From Oenanthe sinensis (taxonomy: Eukaryota > Streptophyta > Magnoliopsida > Apiales > Apiaceae), in assembly GCA_028671895.1 (NCBI GenBank), contig CM053813.1, positions 15,128,001 through 15,192,000 of the forward strand: DNA of 64,000 nucleotides, read 5' to 3'. The stretch's first letter is position 1. Every line of letters begins with the position of its first letter. Positions 51,532-62,826 of this stretch are shown one piece after another. Below the pieces are notes generated by a model, which saw only the letters and a list, made by a program, of their open reading frames with translations, made no database searches and had not been told where the DNA came from. Position numbers and translations under genes: made by a program.

Positions 51532-54500
51532 CTAACAGGTGTTAAGCATCCCCAATTCACCAACCAATCTAGAAAATGTTGATTCGTCTAGAGGTTTAGT
51601 GAATATATCTGCTATTTGACGTTCAGTAGACACAAAATGCAACGCTACAGTTCCATTTTCTACATGCTCTCTAATAAAATGATACCTTATATCAATATGC
51701 TTAGTCCTTGAGTGATCCACAGGATTGTTGGTCATTGCAATAGCACTTGTGTTGTCACACATGATAGGAATCTTAGATACTTCCACACCGTAGTCCTTGA
51801 GTTGGTTCTTCATCCACAGTATCTGGGCCACACAGCTTCTAGCAACAATATATTCTGCTTCAGCTGTCGAGGTAGATACTGTGTGTTGTTTCTTGCTTTG
51901 CCAAGACACCAACCTTCTTCCAAGAAACTGACAGCTTCCTGAAGTGCTCTTCCTATCTATTCTACAACCTGCGTAATCTGAATCCGAATAGCCAACAAGA
52001 TTAAACCCTGTATCTCTTGGGTACCAAATCCCAAGATTTGATGTTCCCTTGAGATACCTAAAAATACGCTTTACGGCTATGAGATGTGACTCTCTAGGAT
52101 CCGCTTGGAACCTTGCACATAAGCATGTAGAGAACATAATATCAGGTCTGCTAGCAGTTAAATACAAAAGAGAGTCGATCATACCTCGATAGCTTGAGAT
52201 GTCTACAGGTTTTCCCGCTTTACCCTCGTCAAGCTTCGTGGCTGTTGCCATAGGAGTCTTAGCTTGTGATACATCTTCGAGACCATACTTCTTTAATAGA
52301 TCATGAATGTACTTGGTCTGGCAGATAAATATCCCGTCCTTCTTCTGACTAACTTGAATACCGAGAAAGAACGTCAGCTCTCCCATCATGCTCATCTCAT
52401 ACCTTGATTGCATTAACTTTGCGAATTTAGCACACAGCTTCTCATTTGCAGACCCAAAGATAATGTCATCCACATATACTTGCACCATTATTAGATCATC
52501 TTTGCATTTCTTGTAGAAAAGCGTCTTGTCGATTACTCCTCTGGTGAAACCACTTTCTAGTAAGAAGTCTGACAGAGTTTCATACCACTTCCGCGGAGAC
52601 TGCTTAAGGCCATATACTGATTTGAAGAGGCGATAAACATAATCACAGTATTTGCTGTCGACAAACCCAAGAGGTTGATCAACATACATTTCTTCATCCA
52701 GTTCACCGTTTAAGAATGCACTCTTGACATCCATCTGATAGACTTTAAAACCATGATGTGCTGCAAATGCTAAGAACATCCTTACGGCCTCTAGCCTTGC
52801 TACTGGTGCGTAGGTTTCATCATAATCAATTCCTTCTCTTTGAGTATAACCCTTAGCAACCAGGCGAGCTTTATTTCATGTTACAAGTCCGTTTTCATCC
52901 AGCTTGTTTCTGAATACCCATTTTGTTCCAACAACAGATCTATTCTTTGGTCTGGGTACCAGCTTCCACACCTTCTGCCTTTCAAACTGATTGAGTTCTT
53001 CTTGCATAGCAATCACCCAGTCAACGTCATCTACGGCTTCTTCCACCACTTTAGGTTCCAATTGAGAAAGGAACACTGAGTATAGACATTCATTCTCAGT
53101 GGCAATTTCAGCTCTAGCTTTTCCTCTAGTAGTCACTCCGGCATCTGGATCACCAATAATTAGCTCAAACGGATGGTCCTTGCTCCAAGTACGATCCCTA
53201 GCAAATGTTCTTGATGACTCAGCTTGATCTTGTAAGTGAAGGTGACTTAGTCTAGAAGCACTTCCACTAGCTCCTTCTGAGCCAGTACTAGCTCCCCCTG
53301 AGTGAGCTGCTCCCCCTGAGTGCATACTTACTCCCCCTGAGTTAGTACCAGGTCTAATGGAAGGTGATCCCTCAGCCCTAGTATTTTGTATTGGCGAAAC
53401 ACTAGACTCTTGATTAATTACATTATTTATCATTGGATCACTACCCTGCACTACAGACTTAGGAACTGTATCCACTTCATCAATATCCATATTTTCAAAT
53501 CTTAGGGAAGTGGGCTCACTGTCTTCTTTTTATATAGAAGGGAGCTTTGAGTCATCGAATGTGACATTAAGGCTTTCAACCACCTTGCGATCATTAAGCA
53601 CAAACACCCTGTACGCTGCTACTACTTCAAGAGAATATCCAATGAAAACCCCTTCATCTGCTTTGGCATCAAACTTTCCAAGTTGTGCATTGTCTCTTAA
53701 CACAAAGCATTTTGCACCAAACACGTGGAAGTAGTTGATAAAAGGTTTTCTTTTATTCATCAGATAATATGGCGTCTCATTATAGTCTTTTGTAATCAGG
53801 GTTCTATTCTGTGTATAACACGCCGCGCTAACTACTTCAGCCCAAAAATACAAAGGAAGTCTTGACTCATACAGCATTGTCCTAGCTGCATCAACCAGTG
53901 TCCTATTCTTCCTTTCTACCACCCCATTCTGCTGCGGTGTTCTCGGTGCTGAATACTGTCGTCTGATCCCTTTAGATATACAGAAATCCATTAACACTGA
54001 GTTCTTGAATTCTGTCCCGTTGTCGGATCGGATAGTCTTCACAGTCAGACTTGCTACGTTTTCAATTACCAGTACATGCCTAATGATCTCATGTGGCACT
54101 TCATCTTTCGATGTCACAAACTTTACCCATGTGTATTTGGAAAAGTCATCGACAATTACCAGCGCATATCTTTCTCTTGACATTGACATAACATTAACAG
54201 GTCCAAACAAATCCATGTGAAGAAGTTGTAGGGGCTCGGTGCTATTCACTTGTTTATCCTTATGCGAGGCTCTTTTTGATTTTCCCATCTCACATGCTTC
54301 GCAGAGTCCATCTGGAGTAAACTCCATCTGCGGCAGCCCTCTCACCAATTCTCTCCTTACGAGATTATTCATTGCTTTAAAGTTCAGGTGAGATAATCTT
54401 TTATGCCATAGCCAACTTTCATCAGCAGAAGCCTTGCTGTAGAAACACGTGACTTCAGACTGATCAGCAGAATTCATGTCGGCTATGAACAAATTTGACT

Positions 54501-54873
54501 TCCTTACTCCTTTGAGAGCAAGGTTTCCATTCTTTTTGCTTCGAATCGAACAATCATGCTTCCCAAAGTTGACGTCAAAACCCCTGTCGGTGAACTGACT
54601 AACGCTGAGGAGATTATGTCGCAATCCTTCCACAAAAGACACGTCCTCAATGATAACATTTCCACAAACAATCTTGCCATATTCCCTGGTGTAACCTTTG
54701 CTGTTATCTCCAAAAGTAACCACGGAGCCGGCTCTCAACACCAAATCTGTTAGCAGGGACTTATTGCCGGTCATATGCCTCGATGCTCCACTGTCCAGCA
54801 CCCATATGACTTTACTCTTTTCCTGTTCACTGTCCTGTAAATCCAGAAAGGTTAGGTGTTCTTCGGAACCCAA
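51532..54873 (-). pseudogene. pol: Element F pol (one frame, two nonsense codons)
   Basis: Copia pol whose three open pieces lie in the same frame. Protease WVLDSGASRHMTGNKS at the start; integrase WLWHKRLSHLN, LCEACEMGKS, HMDLFGPVNVMS, IRSDNGTEF and PRTPQQNGVVERKNRT; RT DVKSAFLNG and YVDDIIFGS (~52470); RNaseH YSDSDYAG, EAEYIVARS and MCDNTSAI. The stop at 53530-53532 (TAA) stands where A and E have Gln, in the variable segment after integrase. The stop at 52876-52878 (TGA) stands where E has the Arg of VTRNKARL. Both are single C-to-T changes. Otherwise the frame is whole. It overlaps gag in the -1 frame. Confidence 0.92.
54835..54873 (-). promoter_or_regulatory. F gag-pol junction: -1 overlap and splice-acceptor-like site
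   Basis: The gag stop is at 54852-54854 and pol lies in the -1 frame with the same 22-base overlap from a TTG as in E. CCTTTCTGGATTTACAG ends at 54835, 17 bases past the gag stop, as in E. Confidence 0.45.
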
Positions 54874-55416
54874 TGATGTTTGGGCCCGACATCAATAATT
54901 TCCTTTTTCTTTTCAGATACAGAAGGCTTTGCCTTGTTGACATCAGGGGCATTCATCTTGACTTTGTCTTTTCCCTTGTCAACCTTGACTGGTTTGTCAG
55001 GTTTGGGAGTAGACTGGTCACTCCTAACTTTAGGAGGACTTGAAGTCTTAGCCTTTGACCTCGCATGCTTTTTCTTACTACTACTAGATGTATGTTCAAC
55101 AGATGCACTAGCAGTATTCATTAAATTAAAATAAGCATGCATGATGTTTACAGCACATGGCATACAATTAGGATTATTGCATTTGGCATGATTTGCATAT
55201 ATGTTAGGCAAAGCAGTAGTTGCAGGCATGGTATTACAACCAACAGATTTTTCTTCCTTTACATAGAACGGGCAATAGTAAGACAAATGATCAGTTTGAT
55301 TACAAATATAGCATGCCTTCCTAGCTCGTGTAGATGTAGATACAGATACAGGTTCAGTTTTAACTACCTCTACATGTGTTTTCATTTGGTCTGACCCCGC
55401 TACCCATTATTTATAT
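54852..55416 (-). pseudogene. Element F gag, 3' part
   Basis: This is the C-terminal quarter of gag after the solo LTR insertion. It has an intact second zinc knuckle (CYICNQTDHLSYYC), CNNPNCMPCAVNIMHAYFNL, a Lys/Ser-rich basic tail and the shared end GPKHHWVPKNT. Read across the insertion point with one TSD copy, a TAA stop falls in frame a few codons after it, so gag already carried, or has since gained, a nonsense codon. Confidence 0.85.
55412..55416. repeat. Target-site duplication of the solo LTR, left copy
   Basis: TATAT, repeated at 56978-56982. Confidence 0.85.
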
Positions 55417-56977
55417 TGTTGGGTTCCGAGGCATAAAACGCAGCGGATTAAACGTAAATATAACAAAAATTTCGGAACCCTAACGCAGGATCATGTATAA
55501 TCATGGACTGATTATTGTGAAACGGAATCATACCTTTGTTTGGTCTTGACTACTACGAACTCAACGGAGATCCTAGCTTTCACGACTTGTGTCTTCCTCT
55601 TGAAAACACCTCTATGGTATCCACACGAGGACCTTCAAGAACGTCTCACGATCTTGATTATGGAACGGATGTACTAGCCTCCTCTAGATGATTTCGAAAC
55701 TGCCTTTGATGTGCTTGCTGTTGTTGCTACCAATATAGGGTTTTTCTTATCAAAACGTTAACCCTTATTAACCCTACATTATCTATTTATAATGGTTGGT
55801 TAATAGGCCCATAATAGCAACCCATAACAGCAAAGCCTAACCCATGTAGGTTTAGGATTAAATAATAAAACCGAATTTTATTATTTAATTAATAACTAAG
55901 TCACACTTAATTATTAATGGCAGAATTCAAATTCGAATTTATATTATTTCAATTAATTAAGTCTCACTTAATTAATATAATAAAATTCAAATAATCATCA
56001 ATTAATTTAAATCTATAATTTAAATTAATTATTCCTTAAAGTACTCTATGTGTGTGACCCTATAGGCTATTATTTAATTAGCAATAATTTTATTCTCCAA
56101 TAAAATTATAAACAATGAGCGGTATCTAGTAATACATCATTGCTACCCAATTAAATAATAATTAAATCGTGATTCGATAAAACCTTTCGTGATTAATGTT
56201 TCCGTGTAATATAATCCCTTTAACCATATATATTATAGATTAAACTCGAGGCATGTATTTAGTCATCCTCTTCAACATTTAATCCGGGTTTACTTGATCC
56301 ATGAGTAGACTATGAAAACAAATCATTATTTGAGCACGACCATGCATTTTATAGTCTCACTCAATCAAGAGGCCAATAATATCTCTCCTAATTATAGGAG
56401 GGTTAAATCCTTTATCTATCATTCATATTTCTCATACAACTCATGATATACCCGATGTCCACTTTTATCATTACTCGGTCAAAGGTAACTTTTAATGTAG
56501 TCAAAGTATATTAATCCTCGTATAGAAATATAATGATCTCAAGTCAGAGGATCATTACACCATTATCACTGTGAGTCTTTCTTATGACTTTATTAAACAT
56601 GAAGAATCTCATTGTGGGTCTGTTCAGTACCATGTACTCCTGCATGTACCTATGTGTTGACTTTAGTATCCCCATACTTATAACCAATGAGATGTGGTTA
56701 TCTGTCAAACAACATACTAGTCTATTTATGTATTATTATTGTCCTATAATAATAATACTCGACTAGGGACATTTAAGAATATGATATATTATATAATCTC
56801 AAGTTTAAGTCATTTACTAAATTATACAATGTATATCATGATTCTAAGGACATTTATTATGCTAATAAATATATCGCAGTAATTAAAGTCATAATAAATA
56901 CGTTTATTGAATAATCAAATGACATAAATGTTTATCAAAAGAAACATTGTATTGCCTCTAGGGCACCTACACCAACA
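55417..56977 (-). mobile_element. Solo LTR of the G family (1561 bp)
   Basis: The reverse complement matches G's LTR over its length, from TGTTGGTGTAGG to CCCAACA, with no internal region and a TATAT duplication on both sides. That indicates LTR-LTR recombination after insertion. It differs from G's LTRs more than they differ from each other. One segment (about 55700-55760) is clearly different, so it comes from another copy or subfamily. The hairpin row and TATAAATAG are kept. Confidence 0.93.
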
Positions 56978-56982
56978 TATAT
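56978..56982. repeat. Target-site duplication of the solo LTR, right copy
   Basis: TATAT, matching 55412-55416. Confidence 0.85.
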
Positions 56983-58964
56983 GACACCGTCTTAGCCTCC
57001 TTGGTTCCTACACCTCTCTTAGCATAAACAATCTTACTCGCTCTCTTAGAAGTTGTAGGTTTTACTACTTGTTCTTCCGACTCTTTTTCCATTTTAATCT
57101 CATGTTCAATTTTAACAGCAACATGATCTATTGTCCTAGGCTCAAACTGCTTAAAGATAGGTTTTCTAACGTCCCCTAAAACCTCAGGCACATTTTCTTT
57201 GACTAACACTGGCTCTAACAACTCAGCAGCCCTATTTTTCTTTTTCTGTGTGTAGTCAAGTCCTATGTTTACTTTTTCATTTTTACTCTTGCCTGCCAGT
57301 TTCATGTACATGTCCCTTGCTACGAAAACTTTATTAGTGGCTTCTTTAAAAGATTGACATGTTATTTTAAGCTTAGCTAATTCATTTTTAAGTTCTTCGT
57401 TAAGGTCTTCCCTAATCTTAAGCTTGTGTTCTAAAACGTCTACCTGATTCATTAACTGCCTTTCTTTACTTTCTCCTGATTCTAATTCCTCTACCCTGGC
57501 CTCGAGAAGTCTATTCTTAAGGGAGAGTTTAGCATTTTCCTCATTAACAGCAATTAGATTTAGTTGGAGATTGTACATGTCTTTAGTCATGGCAGCTAAT
57601 TCATTTTGGTACTCAGAAATAGACATTTCATTTACTGTTAGAATTGGTACCTCTGATTGTTCTGAAGATTTTGCCATTAAAGCGAAGTTGCATAGCTCCT
57701 GATCTTCATCTTCATCAGACTCGTCCCAACCCTTCCCTTCAGTCACAACATAAGCCCGGCTTCCCTTCTGTTGCTTGCTAACCAAGGCATCATATTTCTT
57801 TTTCAGATCAGCATAGGATTCCTTGGGATGAACGTATTTGGGCTTCTTGCACTCTATTGCAAAGTGTCCCAATTCATTGCAGTTAAAACATCTGAACTTG
57901 TTCTTGTCTACCAGGTTAGGTCTGTAGCCACTACTAGATGTGCTACCTCGACCGCTGTAATTTCCCCGACCACTTACACTACTACCTCTGCTGCTGCTGC
58001 TTCTTCGGCTGAAAGAACTACCAAATCGTCCTTTACCTTTTCTTGGCTTCCTGAAGCTGATATGAGCAAATTCTCGAGCAATACAAGCATATGACTTGTC
58101 TTCTAATTTGTCCATCTCTTCAAGGGTATAATATTCATCCTCACTTTCTTCGGATGAATCTTCAATATCTAATATCACCCTTTCAGGATTAGCAGTTTTC
58201 AATGAGACAGCTGCAAGTGCCTTTGCAGTAGACTCTTCAGCTACAAGTCCAGATTCACTTACCTCTTTGTATTCTCCACTATTGTAGGATCTTCTTTTGT
58301 CATTTTGTTCTTGCTCCAGCTCGTAGGTCTTTAAAACACCATACAGCTTTTCGAGAGAAGTATTTTTCAAGTCTCTTGACTCTCGAATGGCAGTGATCCT
58401 GTGTTCCAGATGTTTAGGCAAATTCAAGAGAAACTTGATATTTGAATCTGCCAGTGGATAGACTTTATCTCTTATACTCAGCTCGATAAGCAATTTACTG
58501 TAACGTTTGTAAACATCCGCTACACTTTCTCCTCGTTCGCATATGAACGATTCATATTCAGATATCAGAATGCGCTTGTGATTATCTCTAACTTCCTCGG
58601 TCCCCTCCATCACTACAGCCAGTTTATCCCACATGGCTTTAGCTGTTTTTAATCCCCTTATTTGAACATAGTACTCTGAGTTTAGGGATTCAATTATGAC
58701 GTTGCGTAACGACGCGTCCATACCAACCAATTCTTTATCTGCGTCTAAAAACTCCATTTCCTCTTTAGGAACAGACCGGGATGGTATTAGTATCCCTCCT
58801 TCCATTCGCTCTGGCTCAATTCTCATGGGTATGTATGGACCGTTCTCCAATATTCTCAAGTATACCTTGTTTATTGATTCAAGGTAGGCTTTCATCCTTC
58901 CTGTCCATTCGTCATAATGTTGTGCATCAAACGGAGGTATCTTAAATCTGTGTGCGGCGACCAT
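56983..58964 (-). pseudogene. gag: Element F gag, 5' part (interrupted by the solo LTR)
   Basis: It starts at ATG 58964 (MVAAHRFKIPPFDAQHYDEW), equivalent to the other SIRE-type gags. Conserved domain to ~residue 230 (NGPYIPMR, MEGTEEVRDN, LNLPKHLEHR). A Ser/Gly/Arg-rich stretch follows, then an intact CCHC knuckle CFNCNELGHFAIEC near residue 358 and a long coiled-coil region (~440-540). The frame is open to the insertion site; the last few codons of the open frame lie in LTR sequence. This is the best preserved first knuckle among the SIRE-type gags here. Confidence 0.9.
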
Positions 58965-59449
58965 TTTAATAAAGTTTAAAATTAAGATAATACACTTTTC
59001 AAATTATAATAAATTGTATTTACTTGAAAAATTAATTATCTCACTTTAAATATTCAACACTTAATATCCAACGGATTTTGCACTTAAGATTCAAGCAAGT
59101 TAGTTCTAATCACAGGAACAGTAGGAGGGTCCACCACTTTCTCAAGTCCAAACAAAAAGTTGTCCACTTCCTAGTTGACAGAAGTTCGAAAATGTCCTTT
59201 TTGTTTAGTCAATCAGTTGATTCCAGTTTTGACCACAGGAAAACCCACAAAGCTCTAAAGTACAATGTTTTAGAATTTTGTACAAATATTCCTTACACCA
59301 TGACTCAGAACTTTTTAGATCTATGACTTTTTCAAGAAGAAACAAATAAAAACTTTCGGCACAAACTTCAAGAAAAAAAATGGATCTGGGATTTTCAAGA
59401 ACCAACTCAAACAACACAATAGGATCTCTGTTAGATGTGTTTAACAGGG
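58965..59449 (-). other. Element F leader
   Basis: Untranslated sequence between PBS and gag; no other feature seen. Confidence 0.6.
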
Positions 59450-59461
59450 GCTCTGATACCA
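59450..59461 (-). other. Element F primer-binding site
   Basis: The minus strand reads TGGTATCAGAGC, two bases from the LTR. Confidence 0.95.
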
Positions 59462-59778
59462 ATTGTTAGGTCCAAAGTGTTGTAGAGGGGGGGGGGGTGA
59501 ATACAACTGTTTAAAATTAATGAGAGAATAAACAATATGTAGGTAATAAATGATGACACAGAATTTCAAGAATATATCTTTATATTCATTGAAGGATTTG
59601 CTACAACATTCATAAAAGCATCATGATCAGTTGAACAATAAATACAGCAATTAAAGCTAGATTCAACTGATCCTCTCTCTCACTTTTTGTTTTACAGTAA
59701 ATGCTCTCTCTTTAAAAAAATATCGTTGAATAATAGAGATGATGAAAGTCTATCTACTAATAAAAACAAAGTGCTGCT

Positions 59779-59790
59779 TTTATAATGTCA
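59779..59790 (-). promoter_or_regulatory. Candidate TATA box of the F LTR promoter
   Basis: The minus strand reads CATTATAAAAGCA, ~140 bases downstream of the palindromic array in element orientation. Confidence 0.5.
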
Positions 59791-59926
59791 TGTAGTCTTG
59801 ATCTTGTCCTTTTTATGTACATGGCCCAATCAAGACTTCGACAACAAAAAGTACTTTCCCAACAACTCTGGATCAACCGTTCACAATAAGCCACTTGTCC
59901 CTTGAACATTAAATGCTACATATCGA

Positions 59927-60107
59927 CCCGCATCTCGATCTTGGCCTGGACCCATCTCGATCTCGATCTGTGAGAATCTCGATCTCTATCTGTGAAAATC
60001 TCGATCTCGATCTCGATCTATCGTGGATCGAGATTTGTCTTGCAATGTTTTACTTCAATTATAAATCTCGACCCGCATCTCGATCTGCTGTGGATCGACA
60101 TTTGCCA
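59927..60107. repeat. ATCTCGATC palindromic array in the F 5' LTR
   Basis: Same module as 35930-36121 with fewer CTCGAT units; the hairpin CTCGATC...GATCGAG is retained. Confidence 0.87.
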
Positions 60108-60659
60108 GCAAATATGCACTCATCCAATGTTGACCTTCTTTAGTGACTAATTGTGGATTAACCTTTATGAGCAAGTTTCCCTAGCTTCTTCAATTTCTTT
60201 TCCTCACTCAATTCAAATGAGATCTTCTATTACTGACATGAACTTGCCTCCAATGTCCTGACACTTGATGCAATGGTCTGGTTCATAAGTGACTAGTCTT
60301 GTAGGGGTTCTTGCTTCTGAATGTCAGTTCTCATTTGTTGATTAACCTTTACATTATCCAGATGTTGATATACATTACATGAAATCACTTTGGTCTTCTT
60401 GATACTTCTTTGACATTAATTTGATTCTCCATTAGATAAGTTAGGGCATGAGCAATACTGAAATTGAACTTCTTCTCACTTATGCATCCTTGATTAACCA
60501 AATTAGTTACTTGTAGTTACCAAGTATCATTATCATTTCTTCAGTTGATTGATTCCATGTGCTTCTTCAGTTTCTCTTGTTTTTGCTGTTGTTTTATCTT
60601 TTACCTAGTTGAGTTACATAGTAATTAAGTGTTACAAGTTAGTACACATATGCCTTTCA

Positions 60660-60664
60660 CAGCT
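60660..60664. repeat. Target-site duplication of element F, right copy
   Basis: CAGCT, matching 35461-35465. Confidence 0.92.
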
Positions 60665-62209
60665 TCCTATCTCAAGAAGAATCCAAAAGAGTTGAAGATG
60701 CTCTCATAAATCCTGATTGGGTTCTAGCTATGCAAGAGGAACTCAATCAATTTGAAAAAAACAAAGTGTGGAAGCTGGTTCCCAAACCAAAATACAGATC
60801 AGTAATTGGTACAAAATGTGTATTCAGAAACAAAATGGATGAAACTGGTACTGTGACTAGAAACAAAGCAAGGCTTATGGCAAAGGGGTACTGACAAGAA
60901 GAAGGAATTGATTTTGATGAAACTTTTGCACCAGTTGCAAGGCTGGAAGCAATAAGAATCTTTCTAGCTTGTGCTGCACATGCTAATTTCAAGGTCTACC
61001 AGGTAGATGTGAAGAGTGCATTTTTGAATGGAGTATTAGAAGAGGAAGTCTACGTGGAACAACCTCCTAGCTTTGAAGATCCAAATTTCCCTGACTTTTT
61101 CTACTATCTACTCAAAAAACTCTATGGCTTGAAGCAAGCACTAAGGGTCTGGTGTGATACTTTATCTAAATTCCTTATTGAGAATCACTTCACAAGAGCT
61201 ACTATTGATAAAACTCTATTCAGTAGGAATATTAATGGCTCTATCATTCTTGTCCAAATATGTGGATGACATTATTTTTGGCTCAATTAATGAGGGACTT
61301 TGCAAAAAGTTTGCCAAATTAATGCAGAGTAAATATGAAATGAGCATGATGGGAGAACTTACCTACTTTCTTTGTTTGCAAGCCAAACAAGTTAAGGATG
61401 ATATTTTTATAAATCAAACAAAGTACATTCATGACTTGTTAAAGAAATTTGACTTAAGTGAATGTTCTTCAGCAAAAACTCTCATGGCCACTGCCACCAA
61501 ACTTGAATTGAACACTAACGAAGCTAAAGTGGACATTTCAAGTTATAGAGGCATGGTAGGCTCACTTTTATATTTAACTGCTAGAAGGCCAGACAAAATG
61601 TTTTCTACATGTTTGTGTGCTAGGTTTCAGTCTGATCCTAGAGAATCTCATTCAGTGGCTATTAAGAGGATTTTTAGATATCTCAAGGGTACATCAAATT
61701 TAGGTATTTGGTATCCTAGAGATTCTGGTTTTAATCTAATAGGCTACTCAGATGCAGATTATGCAGGTTGTAAAATAGACAGAAAAAGTACTACAGGCAC
61801 CTGTCAATTTATAGGAAACAAACTTGTGTCATGGTTTAGCAAAAAGCAACACGCAGTATCAACTTCAACTGCAGAAGCTGAGTACATTGCTGCTAGACGT
61901 TGATGTGCACAAATATTATGGATGAGGAATCAATTATTTGACTATGGGTTCAACATGAACAAGATTCCTATTTTCTGTGATAACACGAGTGCTATAACAA
62001 TAACAGAAAATCTTGTACAACATTCCAGAACCAAACACATTGACATAATGTATCATTTCATTAAGGAACATGTAATGAATGGTACAGTTGAATTACATTT
62101 TGTCTCTAGTGAATAACAACTTGCAGACATTTTTATAAAACCTCTTGATGAATCTACTTTTAATAGATTAGTATGTGAATTAGGTATGCTTAATTTTGCA
62201 CAATCCTAA
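60665..62209 (+). pseudogene. Element D pol, part 3: RT and RNaseH
   Basis: It continues the frame broken at 35465 (…ECLYNS before, LSQEESKRVEDAL after). RT: WVLAMQEELNQFE, KLVPKPKYRSVIGTK, a TGA stop in MAKGY*QEEG (~60892), DVKSAFLNG, then a frameshift at ~61255 immediately before YVDDIIFGS. RNaseH: YSDADYAG, EAEYIAARR followed by a stop (61901-61903), FCDNTSAI, another stop at ~62114, and the end GMLNFAQS with its stop at 62207-62209. Confidence 0.9.
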
Positions 62210-62269
62210 ATGTTTGCTAAGTTATATTTTTATAGCCATTGTTCACAATTGTCTGTTGAAATAAAGTAA

Positions 62270-62600
62270 TCAATTGATTATTGTTTTAATCATCAATGGA
62301 TATTCTTCAGCCATTGATGGATATATTGCAGTTAGATGGATAAACTCTGATAAGTTGTTCTCAACTAATATATCCCTATCGATGAATATTTATCTGTCGA
62401 TGGATAATTACCCTGGTAATTGTTTATCTATCGATGAATAAGTTTTTTTCTTTTTCTGACTCAATGGATGTGATTACCCATCGATGGTAATAGAATTTCT
62501 ATAGTTTTACACATCCATTGATCAAATTATAGCCGCTGATTCTTTACTTTATTTGTCAACAAATGAATACATCCATCTATTGCCATTTAGAGTAATTTAC
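62270..62600. repeat. ATCGATGGATAA / TTATCCATCGAT array between D pol and aORF
   Basis: About twelve copies of ATCRATGGATA(A) and CCATCGAT(GG), direct and inverted (e.g. CTGTCGATGGATAATTACC and GATTACCCATCGATGGTAAT). This is the D-specific motif of the LTR array at 17505-17690. Confidence 0.88.
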
Positions 62601-62672
62601 TTTAATTCTCTTTATCTTTCAACGGTTATATTCTTAATTAAACTGACTTTTCAAGCATTTTAAACTCAAAAA

Positions 62673-62681
62673 TATAAATAG
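62673..62681 (+). promoter_or_regulatory. Probable internal TATA box upstream of the D aORF
   Basis: TATAAATAG in AAATATAAATAGCAG, ~75 bases after the array and 146 bases before the aORF ATG. A TCTCATTACACACTT stretch ~25-30 bases on would be a suitable start site. E has the same nine bases at its equivalent position. Confidence 0.62.
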
Positions 62682-62826
62682 CAGTTTCAATTCTCATTAC
62701 ACACTTACTTGCTATTTTATTCTCTAACTCTAATCTAAGTATCTCTATCTCTTCCTCTCAAGAACTTGTAAGTCGAATTCACTCACTTGTTTTCAAGCTT
62801 TCTCTCCAATCTCTCTAAGAACAGGG

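Larger units (their letters stand above)
35466..60659 (-). mobile_element. Element F: SIRE-type copia retrotransposon, split by G and a solo LTR
   Basis: A minus-strand element; without its two inserts it is ~14.6 kb. Element order: 5' LTR (60659-59464), PBS, gag (58964-54852, split by a solo LTR), pol (54873-51532, two nonsense codons), palindrome array (51175-50932), TATA box, leader split by G, intact aORF (41247-37141), PPT, 3' LTR (36678-35466). The LTRs differ by about 18 substitutions plus repeat-length changes (~1.5%), slightly more than those of E and G. It lies in D pol. Confidence 0.94.
59464..60659 (-). repeat. Element F 5' LTR (1196 bp)
   Basis: It matches 35466-36678. It is shorter mainly because of a shorter G-run (~9) and fewer CTCGAT units. 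It ends ...CCTTTCA followed by CAGCT. Confidence 0.94.
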
